In this document: in pieces, positions 1-8,037 of the stretch | Numbering within the stretch: position 1 is the stretch's first letter | Layout: every line of letters begins with the position of its first letter | Assembly: GCF_001646865.1 (NCBI RefSeq) | Contig: NZ_LRRB01000265.1 | Coordinates: 1 to 36,622 of the forward strand | DNA length: 36,622 nucleotides | Source of the DNA: Aldersonia kunmingensis | GTDB lineage: Bacteria; Actinomycetota; Actinomycetes; Mycobacteriales; Mycobacteriaceae | Reading direction: 5' to 3' | Translations under genes and position numbers: made by a program | Notes under the pieces: model-generated | What the model was told of the DNA's origin: nothing | Seen by the model: the letters and a program-made list of their open reading frames with translations, nothing else | The model's database searches: none

Positions 1-2
1 CG

Positions 3-365
3 ACGTGGCGGGTGGCCAAGCGGCTGATCCTCGAATCGGTCGAGGATCCGAACAGCACGCTGCGCCGCAAGCTCGAGGTCAACGTCCGCGAACTCGGTGA
101 GCGGCTGTGCAACGAACCGGATCTGCGCGCGAAGGTGGATCGCTGGATCGAGGGCGGGTCGCGCTATCTCGCCGAGAACTACGCCACCGAGATCACCACG
201 ATCATCACCGACACCGTGGCCCGCTGGGACGCCGAGGAAGCGAGCAAGAAGATCGAGCTCCAGGTCGGTCGTGACCTCCAGTTCATCCGGATCAACGGCA
301 CTGTCGTCGGCGCTCTGGCAGGCCTTGCGATCTACACCGTTTCGCAGCTGATGTTCGGCGGCTGA
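3..365 (+). CDS. DUF445 family membrane-associated protein, C-terminal part
   Basis: The reading frame is open from the first base of the window, so the gene is cut at its 5' side; a GTG at 12 is only an internal codon. The visible 120 or so residues are a charged alpha-helical stretch (ELGERL, DRWIEGG, ITTIITDTVARWDA, EASKKIELQVGRDLQFIRINGTVVG) followed by a single hydrophobic segment just before the stop (GALAGLAIYTVSQLMF). This LQVGRDLQFIRINGTVVGALAG ending is characteristic of the DUF445 (YjiN-like) family, whose function is unknown and which is anchored to the membrane by terminal helices. It lies 90 bp upstream of the XRE regulator on the same strand. Family assignment is fairly sure; the missing N-terminus cannot be described. 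Confidence 0.8.
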   Translation, partial: TWRVAKRLILESVEDPNSTLRRKLEVNVRELGERLCNEPDLRAKVDRWIEGGSRYLAENYATEITTIITDTVARWDAEEASKKIELQVGRDLQFIRINGTVVGALAGLAIYTVSQLMFGG

Positions 366-397
366 TCGAGTCCGCTAGCGGGCTGCTAACAGAATGC

Positions 398-425
398 TTG
401 CAATTGCTAGCACTTGCGATACTCT
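398..425 (+). promoter_or_regulatory. Probable promoter of the XRE-hbhA operon
   Basis: A -35-like TTGCAA (398-403) and a -10-like TACTCT (420-425) are separated by 16 nt in the gap between the DUF445 gene and the XRE regulator. The tetramer TTGC occurs three times in this short stretch (398, and again near 404 and 414), which could be a repeated half-site for an autoregulator. Promoter assignment is inferred from spacing only. Confidence 0.4.
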
Positions 426-455
426 GGGCACTGCAAGACGGCCAGAGGGTGAGTG

Positions 456-1007
456 ATGGCAGAAGACCACGAAAAGTTGGGCTCCGTTTCCGGGGAAGCG
501 ACAGAAGCCCTGGAGAACGTCCACGAACTCGTGGTCAACGCCGCGCAGGACATCGGCAGCTTCATCCGCACACAGCGCGAATCCGCCGAAGTGTCGCTGC
601 GTCAGCTCGCCAAGCTGGCGGGAGTGAGCAACCCGTACCTGAGTCAGATCGAACGCGGGTTGCGCAATCCGTCGGCCGAGGTCCTCGCACAGATCGCCAA
701 AGGTCTGCGCGTATCTGCGGAAGTGCTCTACGTCCGGGCGGGACTGCTCGAGCAGCGCCCACACGGTCCGATCCGCGATGCGGTGCTTGCCGACCCGTTC
801 CTCACCGAACGGCAGAAGCAGGTGCTGCTCGAGATCTACGACTCCTTCCGCAGTGAAAACGAAACGCGGGCAACGCCGCCTGCGGCAGATACGACCCAGC
901 CGCCTACTGCGGTTCCGGTGACGGACCAACCGCTGTCGGATTCCCAGGCCGGTACCGCCGAGCCTCGAAACAACTCGACTCGAAATGAGGAGAACGAGAA
1001 TGACTGA
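456..1007 (+). CDS. XRE-family transcriptional regulator upstream of hbhA
   Basis: A 183-residue DNA-binding protein. Residues about 33-90 form a Cro/C1-type helix-turn-helix (IGSFIRTQRESAEVSLRQL, AGVSNPYLSQIERGLRNPS), followed by a helical segment (LADPFLTERQKQVLLEIYD) and a low-complexity, Thr/Pro/Asn-rich tail. I chose ATG 456 over GTG 453 because the AGAGGG ribosome site at 444-449 sits 6 nt before it. The stop overlaps the hbhA start by 8 nt, so the two are probably co-transcribed and translationally coupled. The gene corresponds in position and type to Rv0474 beside hbhA in Mycobacterium tuberculosis. A role in controlling its own operon is inference; the ligand or signal cannot be read from the sequence. 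Confidence 0.9.
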   Translation: MAEDHEKLGSVSGEATEALENVHELVVNAAQDIGSFIRTQRESAEVSLRQLAKLAGVSNPYLSQIERGLRNPSAEVLAQIAKGLRVSAEVLYVRAGLLEQRPHGPIRDAVLADPFLTERQKQVLLEIYDSFRSENETRATPPAADTTQPPTAVPVTDQPLSDSQAGTAEPRNNSTRNEENEND

Positions 1008-1719
1008 GCCGACCACCATCGACGGTGTCCGCAAGCCCATCTACGCCACTGTCGGCGCCTACGACGCCGCCTTCGACGCCATCGCCGACCTGGTCACCCA
1101 GGTTCGTGAGCGCGCCGAGAACACCAGCACCGACGTCTCGACCCGGGTCGAGGAGGCGCGCGAGCGCGTTGCCACCCTGCCCGCCGACGTCCAGGAGCAG
1201 ATCGAGACGCTGCGCGAGCGGCTGTCCAGCCTGCCCTCCGAGCTGCCCGAGGACATCGCCGAGCTGCGCGAGAAGTTCACCGTCGAGGAGCTGCGCAAGG
1301 CCGCCGAGTCCTACCTGAAGGTCGCACTCGACCTGTACGCCGACCTCGCCGTCCGCGGTGAGGAGACCGTCGAGCGTCTGCGCACCGACCGCCCGACGCA
1401 GTTCGAGCGCGTCGAGGATCTGTACAACGACGCCGTCAACCGTGGACAGGATGCGCTGGCCAAGGTTTCCGAGCGCACCCGCACCGTGGGTGAGCAGGCC
1501 GCCAAGCTGACCGGCCGCTTCGGCGCCAAGGCGGAGGAGACCATCGCCGACGCGACGGACGCTGCTGCCGACGTGATCGAGGACGCTGCCACCACCCCGG
1601 TTGCGACCCCGGCCAAGAAGGCCGCGCCGGCCCCGGCCGCCAAGAAGGCTGCCCCGGCCGCCAAGAAGGCCCCGGCCAAGAAGGCCCCGGCCAAGAAGGC
1701 TGCTCCGTCGACGAACTGA
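1000..1719 (+). CDS. hbhA: Heparin-binding hemagglutinin (HbhA-like adhesin)
   Basis: A 239-residue surface-associated adhesin. The family in mycobacteria binds heparan-sulfate glycans on host epithelial cells and also associates with lipid bodies. Residues about 20-190 are a long amphipathic helix/coiled coil rich in Glu, Arg and Ala (for example EEARERVATLPADVQEQIET), with no signal peptide, as usual for HbhA. The C-terminal 45 residues are a lysine-alanine-proline repeat built from KKAAPA, KKAPA and PAKKA units, which is the glycosaminoglycan-binding, lysine-methylated tail in the mycobacterial protein. I chose ATG 1000, with GAGGAG at 987-992 placed 7 nt upstream, rather than the in-frame ATG 985 that lacks one. 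Overlaps the XRE regulator by 8 nt and is followed by a strong terminator. Confidence 0.95.
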   Translation: MTEPTTIDGVRKPIYATVGAYDAAFDAIADLVTQVRERAENTSTDVSTRVEEARERVATLPADVQEQIETLRERLSSLPSELPEDIAELREKFTVEELRKAAESYLKVALDLYADLAVRGEETVERLRTDRPTQFERVEDLYNDAVNRGQDALAKVSERTRTVGEQAAKLTGRFGAKAEETIADATDAAADVIEDAATTPVATPAKKAAPAPAAKKAAPAAKKAPAKKAPAKKAAPSTN

Positions 1720-1740
1720 CGCCTGCATCGCTACTGAAGA

Positions 1741-1783
1741 AGCCGTCCATCCGCGCATCGAGCGGGTGGGCGGCTTTCTTCTA
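1741..1783 (+). terminator. Rho-independent terminator after hbhA
   Basis: A 14-bp stem (AGCCGTCCATCCGC at 1741-1754 pairing with GCGGGTGGGCGGCT at 1762-1775, two G-U pairs) with a 7-nt loop, followed by a T-rich run TTCTTCTAT. It starts 21 nt after the hbhA stop, closing the XRE-hbhA operon and overlapping the start region of the next gene. Confidence 0.85.
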
Positions 1784-1785
1784 TA

Positions 1786-2088
1786 TTGGACGGTGTGTAC
1801 ACCATCAACGGGCTGACCGGCGCGATCCTGTTCGTGCTCTGGCTGATTGCGGTCGCAGGCGGGGTTTTCGCACTCGTGCACGCCGCCCGGCAGCGTAAGG
1901 ACGCCTTCACCGCCGCGGACAAGCTGAGCAAGCCGATCTGGCTCGCCATCCTCGCCGTCGCGTTGCTCGTGCTGTTCGTGACCTCGGTGGTCGGATTCTT
2001 CGGCATCATCGCGGTCGTCGCGGTGTGCGTCTACCTGGTGGACGTTCGCCCGCGGGTGGACGAGATCCAGCGCGGCCCGCGCTGGTAG
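1786..2088 (+). CDS. DUF2516 family small membrane protein
   Basis: About 100 residues with two predicted transmembrane helices: residues about 8-30 (ILFVLWLIAVAGGVFALVHA) and about 49-78 (PIWLAILAVALLVLFVTSVV), joined by a basic cytoplasmic loop (AARQRKDAFTAADKLSK) and ending in a short polar tail. The pattern and the place after hbhA match the DUF2516 protein Rv0476 of mycobacteria; function is unknown. Start is uncertain: TTG 1786 lies immediately after the hbhA terminator, GTG 1795 is possible, and no convincing ribosome site is seen, so a leaderless start is possible. Confidence 0.8.
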   Translation: MDGVYTINGLTGAILFVLWLIAVAGGVFALVHAARQRKDAFTAADKLSKPIWLAILAVALLVLFVTSVVGFFGIIAVVAVCVYLVDVRPRVDEIQRGPRW

Positions 2089-2177
2089 TGCCGCTGGGCT
2101 AGGCCGGCCCGGCTCGCGGTTCCAGGACGTCTGCGGCTTTTATTTGTGACTTTCGGTTACCTTTACTCGTTCAGACC

Positions 2178-2208
2178 TTGCCAATGTGCATTGGCACAAT
2201 GTTAGTGT
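2178..2208 (+). promoter_or_regulatory. Promoter with MerR-type operator dyad before the MerR gene
   Basis: A perfect inverted repeat TGCCAATG-N2-CATTGGCA spans 2179-2196. It overlaps a -35-like TTGCCA (2178-2183) and lies before a -10-like TAGTGT (2203-2208), giving a long 19-nt spacer. A dyad inside an over-long spacer is the classic arrangement for activation by MerR-family regulators. An outer, shorter repeat CGTTCA (2168-2173) / TGAACG (2208-2213) flanks it. Transcription would start at about 2214-2215, at the ATG itself, so the mRNA is probably leaderless. Direct binding by the adjacent regulator is inferred. Confidence 0.6.
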
Positions 2209-2214
2209 GAACGA

Positions 2215-3075
2215 ATGGCTGGGTTTCTCGCATCGGAGTCCGCGCGACTGCTGCGCGGCGTCGCGGAGATCCTGCAGCCCCGCGAGGCTCCCGAAACGCA
2301 GGAGAGCCGCGAGATGCGGATCGACGACCTCGCCCGCGCTGCCGGAGTCAGCGTCCGCAACGTGCGCGTCTATCAGGAGCGCGGGCTGCTGCCGCCGCCG
2401 CGCCGCTCCGGCCGAACCGCCTGGTACAGCGAGTCGCACCTGGCCCGCCTCGATCTCATCGGCCGGATGCTCGACCGCGGCTACACGTTCGCGACGATCG
2501 GCGAGCTGCTCACCGCGGCCCGGCACGGCATGCGCGTCGAGGACGTACTCGACCGCGCCAACCTCGATTCGCTCGGCGTGCCCACCGATCGGCCCGTGAC
2601 GCTGTCCATCGACGAGATCGCAGATCTGCTCGGCTGCGATGAGCTGGACCGGCACATCGACGCGGCGACCGCAGCCGGTCTGTGCTTGCGCAACGACGAC
2701 GGTTTCCGCTTTGCGAGCACTCGGCTGGTCGAGGCCACGCGGCTGATGATCGAGTCCGGCGTTGCGCCTGCCGACCTGATCGAGCAGTCAGGTGCCGTCC
2801 GCGACGACCTGCGCGACGTCGCGCGCCGATTTGTCGGGCTGGTCGCCGACCCGTACCTGACTCCTCACGCGCCGCGCGAATTCGATGCGGAGGCGGTCGC
2901 CCGGATCGCCGAACTGTCCGGCAAGGCGCGTGTCGTCGTGGCCGACGCCGCCTATGTGCTGCTCGGCGAGGCGATGGAGGAAGCGATCGCCGAGGCCCTC
3001 GAGCGCCTGGCCCAACGACTTTCCAGCGAACCAACGACCACACAAGGGAGTGTCGAGTGTCCAAGCGAAGCGTGA
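2215..3075 (+). CDS. MerR-family transcriptional regulator
   Basis: A 286-residue regulator. The MerR DNA-binding domain begins at residue 34 (MRIDDLARAAGVSVRNVRVY, ERGLLPPP, GRTAWYSESHLARLDLIGRM) with the usual helix-turn-helix and wing, preceded by a 33-residue extension and followed by about 180 residues of helical effector domain without the metal-binding cysteines of MerR/CueR proteins. ATG 2215 fits the leaderless promoter just upstream; ATG 2314 would give a conventional MerR N-terminus, so the start is not settled. It overlaps the downstream alpha/beta hydrolase by 19 nt. Coupling of regulator and hydrolase suggests that the regulator responds to a small organic or lipid molecule handled by the enzyme; this is inference. 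Confidence 0.85.
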   Translation: MAGFLASESARLLRGVAEILQPREAPETQESREMRIDDLARAAGVSVRNVRVYQERGLLPPPRRSGRTAWYSESHLARLDLIGRMLDRGYTFATIGELLTAARHGMRVEDVLDRANLDSLGVPTDRPVTLSIDEIADLLGCDELDRHIDAATAAGLCLRNDDGFRFASTRLVEATRLMIESGVAPADLIEQSGAVRDDLRDVARRFVGLVADPYLTPHAPREFDAEAVARIAELSGKARVVVADAAYVLLGEAMEEAIAEALERLAQRLSSEPTTTQGSVECPSEA

Positions 3076-4076
3076 TTGCCGAAGTCGGTGTCGCGGCGGC
3101 GGTGGCCGGAGTTGCGGCCGCTGTGCTGCGCGCCCGTAAGGGTGCACGCCCCGCGCGTGACCGGTTCGACGACGAGCTGCTGAACACGCCGGCGATCGAC
3201 CCCGAGGTCATCGAGGTGACGAGCGCGGACGGTACCCGCCTGCGCGTGCACGGCTACGGCCCGGCGGATGCGGCGCCGATCGTGCTCAGCCACGGCTGGA
3301 CCTGCAGCATCGAGTACTGGTACCCGCAAATCAACGCGCTCGCGGGCGAGTACCGCGTGATCGCGTACGACCAGCGCGGCCATGGCGGTAGCGCGGTCGG
3401 CAAGGCGAAGTTCAGCACCGACGTACTCGCCGACGACCTCGCGGCCGTGCTCGCCGCCACCGTGCCCGAGGGCCGGCAGGCTGTCATCGCGGGCCACAGC
3501 ATGGGCGGCATGACCGTGCTCGCCTGGGCGGCCCGCTATCCCGAGCAGGTGCGTCGCTACGCCGGCGCCGTGCTGCTTACCAACACTGGTGCCGATCGCC
3601 TGGTCGGCGACTCCAAGCTGATTCCGCTCCCTGCCTGGGCGCCCGAAATGACGCCGTTCGCGGGCAAGCTGGTGCTCGGCGCGCCGGTCAAGCTCCCGCA
3701 GACGTCTCTGGCGCGCAAGGTGTTTCAGCAGCGCGTGATGGCGACGGGGTCCACTCCTGAGCAGGTCGAATTCTCGGCCCGCATCGTCTTCGGCTGCCCC
3801 GCGCGGGTGCGCGGCCGCTGGGGTGCGGTGCTGTCCGGGCTGGACCTGCATGCTGCGCTCGAGCATCTCGATGTGCCGACGAGCGTGCTGGCCGGCGAGC
3901 GCGACAACCTCACTCCGCCGGTGCATTCCGAGCGACTGGCGGAAGCGCTCGAGCGGGCCGGTGTGCTGGATACCTTCGAGGTGATCCCGTCGATCGGCCA
4001 CCTCGGCAATGTCGAGGCGCCGCACCGGGTCAACGAAGAGCTCCTCCGGCTCGCCAAGCGGGCGCACTCCGGCTGA
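3057..4076 (+). CDS. Alpha/beta hydrolase
   Basis: A 339-residue serine hydrolase. It starts with a hydrophobic Ala/Val-rich segment (residues 6-24) that may be a membrane anchor or signal. The alpha/beta-hydrolase fold follows: oxyanion-hole motif SHGW near residue 81, DQRGHGGS strand-turn, nucleophile elbow GHSMGG with Ser148, an acidic candidate in AGERDNLTPP, and the general-base His in IPSIGHLGN near the end. GTG 3057 is chosen because AAGGGAG (3044-3050) lies 6 nt before it; the MerR gene ends inside this gene. Substrate is unknown; esterase, lipase or epoxide-hydrolase-like activity would all fit the fold. Confidence 0.88.
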   Translation: MSKRSVIAEVGVAAAVAGVAAAVLRARKGARPARDRFDDELLNTPAIDPEVIEVTSADGTRLRVHGYGPADAAPIVLSHGWTCSIEYWYPQINALAGEYRVIAYDQRGHGGSAVGKAKFSTDVLADDLAAVLAATVPEGRQAVIAGHSMGGMTVLAWAARYPEQVRRYAGAVLLTNTGADRLVGDSKLIPLPAWAPEMTPFAGKLVLGAPVKLPQTSLARKVFQQRVMATGSTPEQVEFSARIVFGCPARVRGRWGAVLSGLDLHAALEHLDVPTSVLAGERDNLTPPVHSERLAEALERAGVLDTFEVIPSIGHLGNVEAPHRVNEELLRLAKRAHSG

Positions 4077-4089
4077 ATGCCCGTGAGGG

Positions 4090-5001
4090 TCAGCTGAAAA
4101 CGACGGTCTTGCGGCCGTGCACGAGCACCCGATCCTCGAGGTGCCAGCGCAACCCCCGGGCCAGGACCAGCTTCTCGATGTCGCGGCCCTGACGGACCAT
4201 GTCGTGAATCTCGTCGGAATGGTCCACCCGGATGACGTCCTGCTCGATGATCGGTCCGTCATCGAGTTCGGCCGTCACGTAGTGGCAGGTTGCGCCGATC
4301 AGCTTCACGCCGCGCGCGTAGGCCTGGTGGTACGGGCGCGCGCCGACGAACGACGGCAGGAAGCTGTGGTGAATGTTGATCGCGCGGCGGGCCCAGCGCT
4401 CGCACAGTGTCGCGGGAAGCACCTGCATGAAGCGGGCCAGCACCACAGCGTGGGGGTCATGCGCCTCGACGAGTTCACGCACCTGCTCGAACGAGGGCCC
4501 GCGTTCGGCGGGGTCTTTGGGGAACGGAACGTGGTGGAACGTGACGCCGTGCGCCGCCGCGGTCGGTTCGAGGTCCTTGTGATTGCCGATCACCGCCTCG
4601 ATCGTGGCCGGCAGCTCACCGTTCGCGGCGCGACCGAGCAGGTCGTGTAGGCAATGCGCTTCCTTGCTGACCAGGATCACGATCCGCTTCGGTTCGCCGG
4701 TGTCGTGCAGCGTCCAGTCGGTGTCCGGTCCGAGGTCCTGGGCTACCACCTCGAGCCGCTCGCGGAATTCGTCCACACCGAATGGCAGTGACGACGCGCG
4801 CAGTGCCTGGCGGGTGAAGAACCAGCCTGTCTCCGCATCGGAGTGGTAACCGGCCTCAACGATCGAGCCACCCAAGTCGCTGATCAGCCCGCTGATCCGC
4901 GCGACGATGCCGGTCTGGTCGCGGCAGCCGAGCGACAGCACGATTCGCCGGTCGTCTCGGCCCGCGGAGCCCGGGGCCGGCAAAGGGGCGCTCGCAGTCA
5001 T
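4090..5001 (-). CDS. purU: Formyltetrahydrofolate deformylase
   Basis: A 303-residue cytoplasmic enzyme that hydrolyses 10-formyltetrahydrofolate to formate and tetrahydrofolate, supplying formate for purine synthesis and balancing one-carbon units. An N-terminal ACT domain (VLSLGCRDQTGIVARISGLI) precedes a formyltransferase-type catalytic domain with INIHHSFLPSF (Asn209, His211) and the LDDGPIIEQD strand bearing the catalytic Asp. I start it at ATG 5001 (MTASAPLPAPGS) because the 19-residue upstream extension to 5058 is not family-like. It is downstream of the methyltransferase gene on the same strand with 60 bp between them, and converges tail-to-tail with the alpha/beta hydrolase 13 bp away. 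Confidence 0.93.
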   Translation of the reverse strand: MTASAPLPAPGSAGRDDRRIVLSLGCRDQTGIVARISGLISDLGGSIVEAGYHSDAETGWFFTRQALRASSLPFGVDEFRERLEVVAQDLGPDTDWTLHDTGEPKRIVILVSKEAHCLHDLLGRAANGELPATIEAVIGNHKDLEPTAAAHGVTFHHVPFPKDPAERGPSFEQVRELVEAHDPHAVVLARFMQVLPATLCERWARRAINIHHSFLPSFVGARPYHQAYARGVKLIGATCHYVTAELDDGPIIEQDVIRVDHSDEIHDMVRQGRDIEKLVLARGLRWHLEDRVLVHGRKTVVFS

Positions 5002-5061
5002 GTCCGCCAGTGTGACAGGCGTCTCATGTGGGGCGAAAATCAAGTCTGGATGGGCCACGGC

Positions 5062-5901
5062 TCAGTACATCGTCGCCGAGCCCACAAGTGTTCCCAAATT
5101 CACAGTGTGCACGCCGCGTTCGGTGAGCAGGCCGAGGAATTCCGCCCGGATGGCGGCGATCGTGTCCGGGTCGAATTCGGCCAAGGGGCCGCGCAGTCCG
5201 CTGCCGAGCACGATCTCCCAGCAGAACTCGTCTGTCGCGGGCGCGAGATTGGACAACTCCTGGACCACCACGTCGTGCCCGCCGAGGCCGGTGAGCCAGT
5301 CTGCGAGCTGCTTCGGCGTTTCCAGCCGTTCGGCCTGTTGGCGCGCGACCGCGCCGACCGGTGTCCGCTGACCCGGCCCGCCGTTGTCGCGGTACACGCC
5401 GACCGCGTCGAAGAACGCCGTACTGAGCGATTCGAATGCGCCGCGCCGCCAGGCTGTGACCCCGATGCGGCCACCGGGCCGGAGCATCCGAATCAGTCCG
5501 CGCACCGCGCTGTCCATGTCGGGCAGGAAGAACACGCCGAACGCGGAGGAGACCACGTCGTAGCCGGCCGCCGGGACCGAACTCGGCGGCTCCCAGGTGG
5601 TGGCGTCGGCGGCCACGAAGTCGATGTTCTGCAGCGCCCGATCGGTCGCCACGAGCCGGCCCTCTTCCAGCAGGTCGTCGGCCAGATCGATCGCGTGCAC
5701 CCGTCCGGTTGGCCCGACGCCCATCGCCGCGGGAATCGCCGATGCGCCGGTGCCGCTGCAGACGTCGAGCACGAACTCGCCGGGCCGCAACTGCAACTGG
5801 AAGGCCAGTGCCTGCCCGGCGGGGCCCCAGACGATTGGTGTGATGCGGGCGAAAGATGCTCGGGTGGAGTTGAACAGCGTGCCGATCTCCGACGCGGACA
5901 T
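5062..5901 (-). CDS. Class I SAM-dependent methyltransferase (UbiE/MenG-like)
   Basis: A 279-residue Rossmann-fold methyltransferase. Motif I, the SAM-binding loop, is [10 protein letters not shown] around residues 44-53; the acidic motif II is AIDLADD, motif [11 protein letters not shown], and the post-motif [15 protein letters not shown] and [12 protein letters not shown] complete the fold. The substrate cannot be read, since UbiE-like folds methylate many small molecules. It starts 23 bp from deoC on the opposite strand, so both promoters must overlap. purU follows downstream. Confidence 0.88.
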   Translation of the reverse strand: MSASEIGTLFNSTRASFARITPIVWGPAGQALAFQLQLRPGEFVLDVCSGTGASAIPAAMGVGPTGRVHAIDLADDLLEEGRLVATDRALQNIDFVAADATTWEPPSSVPAAGYDVVSSAFGVFFLPDMDSAVRGLIRMLRPGGRIGVTAWRRGAFESLSTAFFDAVGVYRDNGGPGQRTPVGAVARQQAERLETPKQLADWLTGLGGHDVVVQELSNLAPATDEFCWEIVLGSGLRGPLAEFDPDTIAAIRAEFLGLLTERGVHTVNLGTLVGSATMY

Positions 5902-5911
5902 GTCGCGATCG

Positions 5912-5917
5912 TAGGCT
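5912..5917 (+). promoter_or_regulatory. deoC: -10 box for deoC (leaderless)
   Basis: TAGGCT fits the actinobacterial TAnnnT -10 pattern and ends 7 nt before the deoC ATG, so transcription would begin at or next to the start codon. No ribosome site is visible in the 23-bp gap between the methyltransferase and deoC starts, which supports leaderless translation. Confidence 0.5.
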
Positions 5918-5924
5918 CAGCGGC

Positions 5925-6587
5925 ATGCCCGACGCACTGACGCGCGCCGATGTGGCCGCAATGATCGATCACACGCTGCTCAAGCCCGAGGCGACCCCTG
6001 CCGACGTGGATCAACTGGTCGCCGAGGCACGCGAACTTGCCGTGCTCGCCGTGTGCGTCTCGCCTTCGATGTTGCCGGTGCGCGCGCCCGGCTTCATCAT
6101 TGCCGCCGTCGCGGGCTTCCCATCCGGTAAGCACCATTCGCTGGTGAAGGCGGCCGAGGCCCGGCTGGCGGTGCAGCAGGGCGCCGCGGAGATCGACATG
6201 GTGATCGATGTCGGAGCCGCCGTCGCGGGCGATTTCAATGCCGTCCTCGCCGACATCGTCACCGTCCGCGAGGCGATCGGGGACGACCGGGTGCTCAAGG
6301 TGATCATCGAGTCGGCCGCGCTGACCGACGAGGCGATCGTGCAGGCCTGCCGCACTGCCGAGCGGGGCGGTGCGAACTACGTCAAGACCTCCACGGGGTT
6401 CCACCCGGCGGGCGGTGCCAGCGTGCATGCGGTACGGCTGATGGCCGACACCGTCGGCGGCCGGCTCGGGGTGAAGGCGAGCGGCGGGATCCGTACGGCG
6501 GAGTTCGCGCTCGAGCTCATCGAGGCGGGCGCGACGCGGCTCGGCCTATCGCAGACGCGGGCCGTGCTCGACGGAATCCAGGCTTAG
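5925..6587 (+). CDS. deoC: Deoxyribose-phosphate aldolase
   Basis: A 220-residue class I aldolase that splits 2-deoxy-D-ribose 5-phosphate into glyceraldehyde 3-phosphate and acetaldehyde in deoxynucleoside catabolism. The family signature [11 protein letters not shown] is near the N-terminus, catalytic Asp95 lies in MVIDVGA, the Schiff-base lysine is Lys154 in YVKTSTGF, and the activating lysine is Lys184 in GVKASGGIR. Length is normal for the short bacterial form. The stop overlaps the stop of the minus-strand DUF2993 gene in the tetranucleotide TTAG (6584-6587). Position matches deoC (Rv0478) in the mycobacterial order. Confidence 0.96.
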   Translation: MPDALTRADVAAMIDHTLLKPEATPADVDQLVAEARELAVLAVCVSPSMLPVRAPGFIIAAVAGFPSGKHHSLVKAAEARLAVQQGAAEIDMVIDVGAAVAGDFNAVLADIVTVREAIGDDRVLKVIIESAALTDEAIVQACRTAERGGANYVKTSTGFHPAGGASVHAVRLMADTVGGRLGVKASGGIRTAEFALELIEAGATRLGLSQTRAVLDGIQA

Positions 6588-7339
6588 ATCCCGCAGCTCT
6601 GATCACCGTTGGTCGGCGGCAATTCGTAGGTTCCGCCCGCCAGCGACATGCTGATCCCGGTGTCGTCGACATGGACCGCGTTCGGAGTCATCCCGAGCGG
6701 GTAGATCTGCAGTCCGGCGCTGATGATCTGCACGACGCCATCCACCAGGTCGGTCGGAATTCCGAAGCCGAGCACCTCTGCCGAAACTGTCTGCACATCG
6801 ACATCCCCGTTGCCGAGGGTCGGGCGGACCACCAGTTGGGCAAGGCCACCAGGGCCGACGCTGAAGCTCAGCGTTCCGTCGGTTTCGTCGGCCTTGACCG
6901 ACGTGACCAGTTCACCGAACGGCTGAGCCTGAATGGTCTCCAGGATGCCGTTCGCGCTCCACGAGACGTCCGCGGTGGAGTTGCCGATCGTGGCGGCGGA
7001 CGTGTCCGTGCCGCTGATGTCGATGTCGTTCGCGCGGGCGTGCACCTGCATGCCGATGGCCTGTCCGAACGTGTCACCCTCGCTGTCGATCGTGACGTGC
7101 GGGACCTGCTTGTCGATCGCCTGCAGCAGTACCGGTTTCGCACTGAGTCCGATGTCGACCTGCGAACCGAGGTCGGCCTCGAACTGCTCGGTCATGCAGT
7201 TCACCACCGAGTGCCGCGCGTATAGCTCCGCCCCGACGACCGCGACCCCGAGGACCAGCACAAGCACGATAACGATCACGAGCACGGGATTCCGGCGCGA
7301 GCGCTTCCGCGGTGGGGCAGGGTTCATCTGGGACGCCAT
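6584..7339 (-). CDS. DUF2993 (LmeA-like) membrane-anchored phospholipid-binding protein
   Basis: A 251-residue envelope protein. A proline/arginine-rich cytoplasmic start ([11 protein letters not shown]) precedes one transmembrane helix (residues about 19-38, [20 protein letters not shown]), leaving a beta-rich external domain with the DUF2993 pattern ([36 protein letters not shown]). LmeA, the characterised mycobacterial member, binds phospholipid and takes part in lipomannan elongation; whether this paralogue does so is inference. ATG 7327 is an alternative start four codons downstream. It converges with deoC and is divergent from the AbiEi-like gene. Confidence 0.85.
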   Translation of the reverse strand: MASQMNPAPPRKRSRRNPVLVIVIVLVLVLGVAVVGAELYARHSVVNCMTEQFEADLGSQVDIGLSAKPVLLQAIDKQVPHVTIDSEGDTFGQAIGMQVHARANDIDISGTDTSAATIGNSTADVSWSANGILETIQAQPFGELVTSVKADETDGTLSFSVGPGGLAQLVVRPTLGNGDVDVQTVSAEVLGFGIPTDLVDGVVQIISAGLQIYPLGMTPNAVHVDDTGISMSLAGGTYELPPTNGDQSCGI

Positions 7340-7421
7340 TCGGCCGATTGTTCCGGAAGAATCTGAACGCTTGCTGTGAGCAACTCCGCGATTTGTGTGA
7401 CGTGGCCCACAGCCGCAGGGT

Positions 7422-7427
7422 TAGCCT
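7422..7427 (+). promoter_or_regulatory. -10 box for the AbiEi-like gene (leaderless)
   Basis: TAGCCT matches TAnnnT and ends 6 nt before ATG 7434, with no ribosome site between, so a leaderless transcript is likely. A weak -35 (TGACGT, 7398-7403) is 18 nt upstream. Confidence 0.45.
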
Positions 7428-7433
7428 GACGCC

Positions 7434-8036
7434 ATGCCGCGCCCGACCGACTCCGACAGTGCCGACGCCTTCCACGCGGTGGAGGAGGTCGCGCGTCGGC
7501 AGGGCGGGTATGTGACCGCGCGACAGGTCCGTGGAGCCGGGTGCAGTGCCCCGCGGCTCCGTGCCGCCCTTACCCAAGGCGACCTGGTCCAGATCCACCA
7601 CGGTCTGTTGCGGCTGGCGTACTGGCCGGCAGGGCCATTCGACGAATATGCCAAGTGGTGCGCGTGGTTCGAGGGTGGCGCGACGGTGTCGCACCAGAGC
7701 GCAGCCCAACTGCATGGGCTCGGCCGCCTGCGACCACGGCTGCTGCATCTCAGTGCCCCGACGGGCGCGCCTGTCGGTGTCGCCGAGGTCGCGGTCCGCC
7801 GCGCGGCGCTCACGCCGGTCGATGTCGAGCCGGCCGGGACCTTCTTCGTCACCACCCCGATCCGGACGATCCTCGATCTGGCCGACTGCGGGATCGCGCA
7901 GCACATGCTGGACGAGGTGGTCGGCGATGCGCTCGCGATCGGCCGAGCCGATGCCGCACACATCGCCGAGGCCGCCGCCGGTGCACCCGATCGCGTCGAG
8001 CGCCGGATCAGCGCGGCGCTCTCGGCCACCTGCTGA
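7434..8036 (+). CDS. AbiEi-family antitoxin-like protein, without adjacent toxin
   Basis: A 200-residue protein with the AbiEi pattern: an N-terminal winged helix (HAVEEVARRQGGYVTARQV, AALTQGDLVQIHHGLLRLA) that binds DNA, then the conserved AbiEi core (ATVSHQSAAQLHGLG, LHLSAP, TTPIRTILDLAD). In type IV toxin-antitoxin systems AbiEi represses the operon and counteracts the AbiEii nucleotidyltransferase. No AbiEii gene is adjacent: deoC/DUF2993 lie on one side and a convergent acyl-CoA dehydrogenase one base away on the other. In actinobacteria such solitary AbiEi-like proteins are common; it may act as a plain repressor or antitoxin for a distant partner. Confidence 0.8.
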   Translation: MPRPTDSDSADAFHAVEEVARRQGGYVTARQVRGAGCSAPRLRAALTQGDLVQIHHGLLRLAYWPAGPFDEYAKWCAWFEGGATVSHQSAAQLHGLGRLRPRLLHLSAPTGAPVGVAEVAVRRAALTPVDVEPAGTFFVTTPIRTILDLADCGIAQHMLDEVVGDALAIGRADAAHIAEAAAGAPDRVERRISAALSATC

Positions 8037-8037
8037 C

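Noticed and set aside
2952-4262. 436-residue minus-strand open frame
   Set aside because: Antisense shadow of the alpha/beta hydrolase, whose catalytic motifs are on the plus strand.
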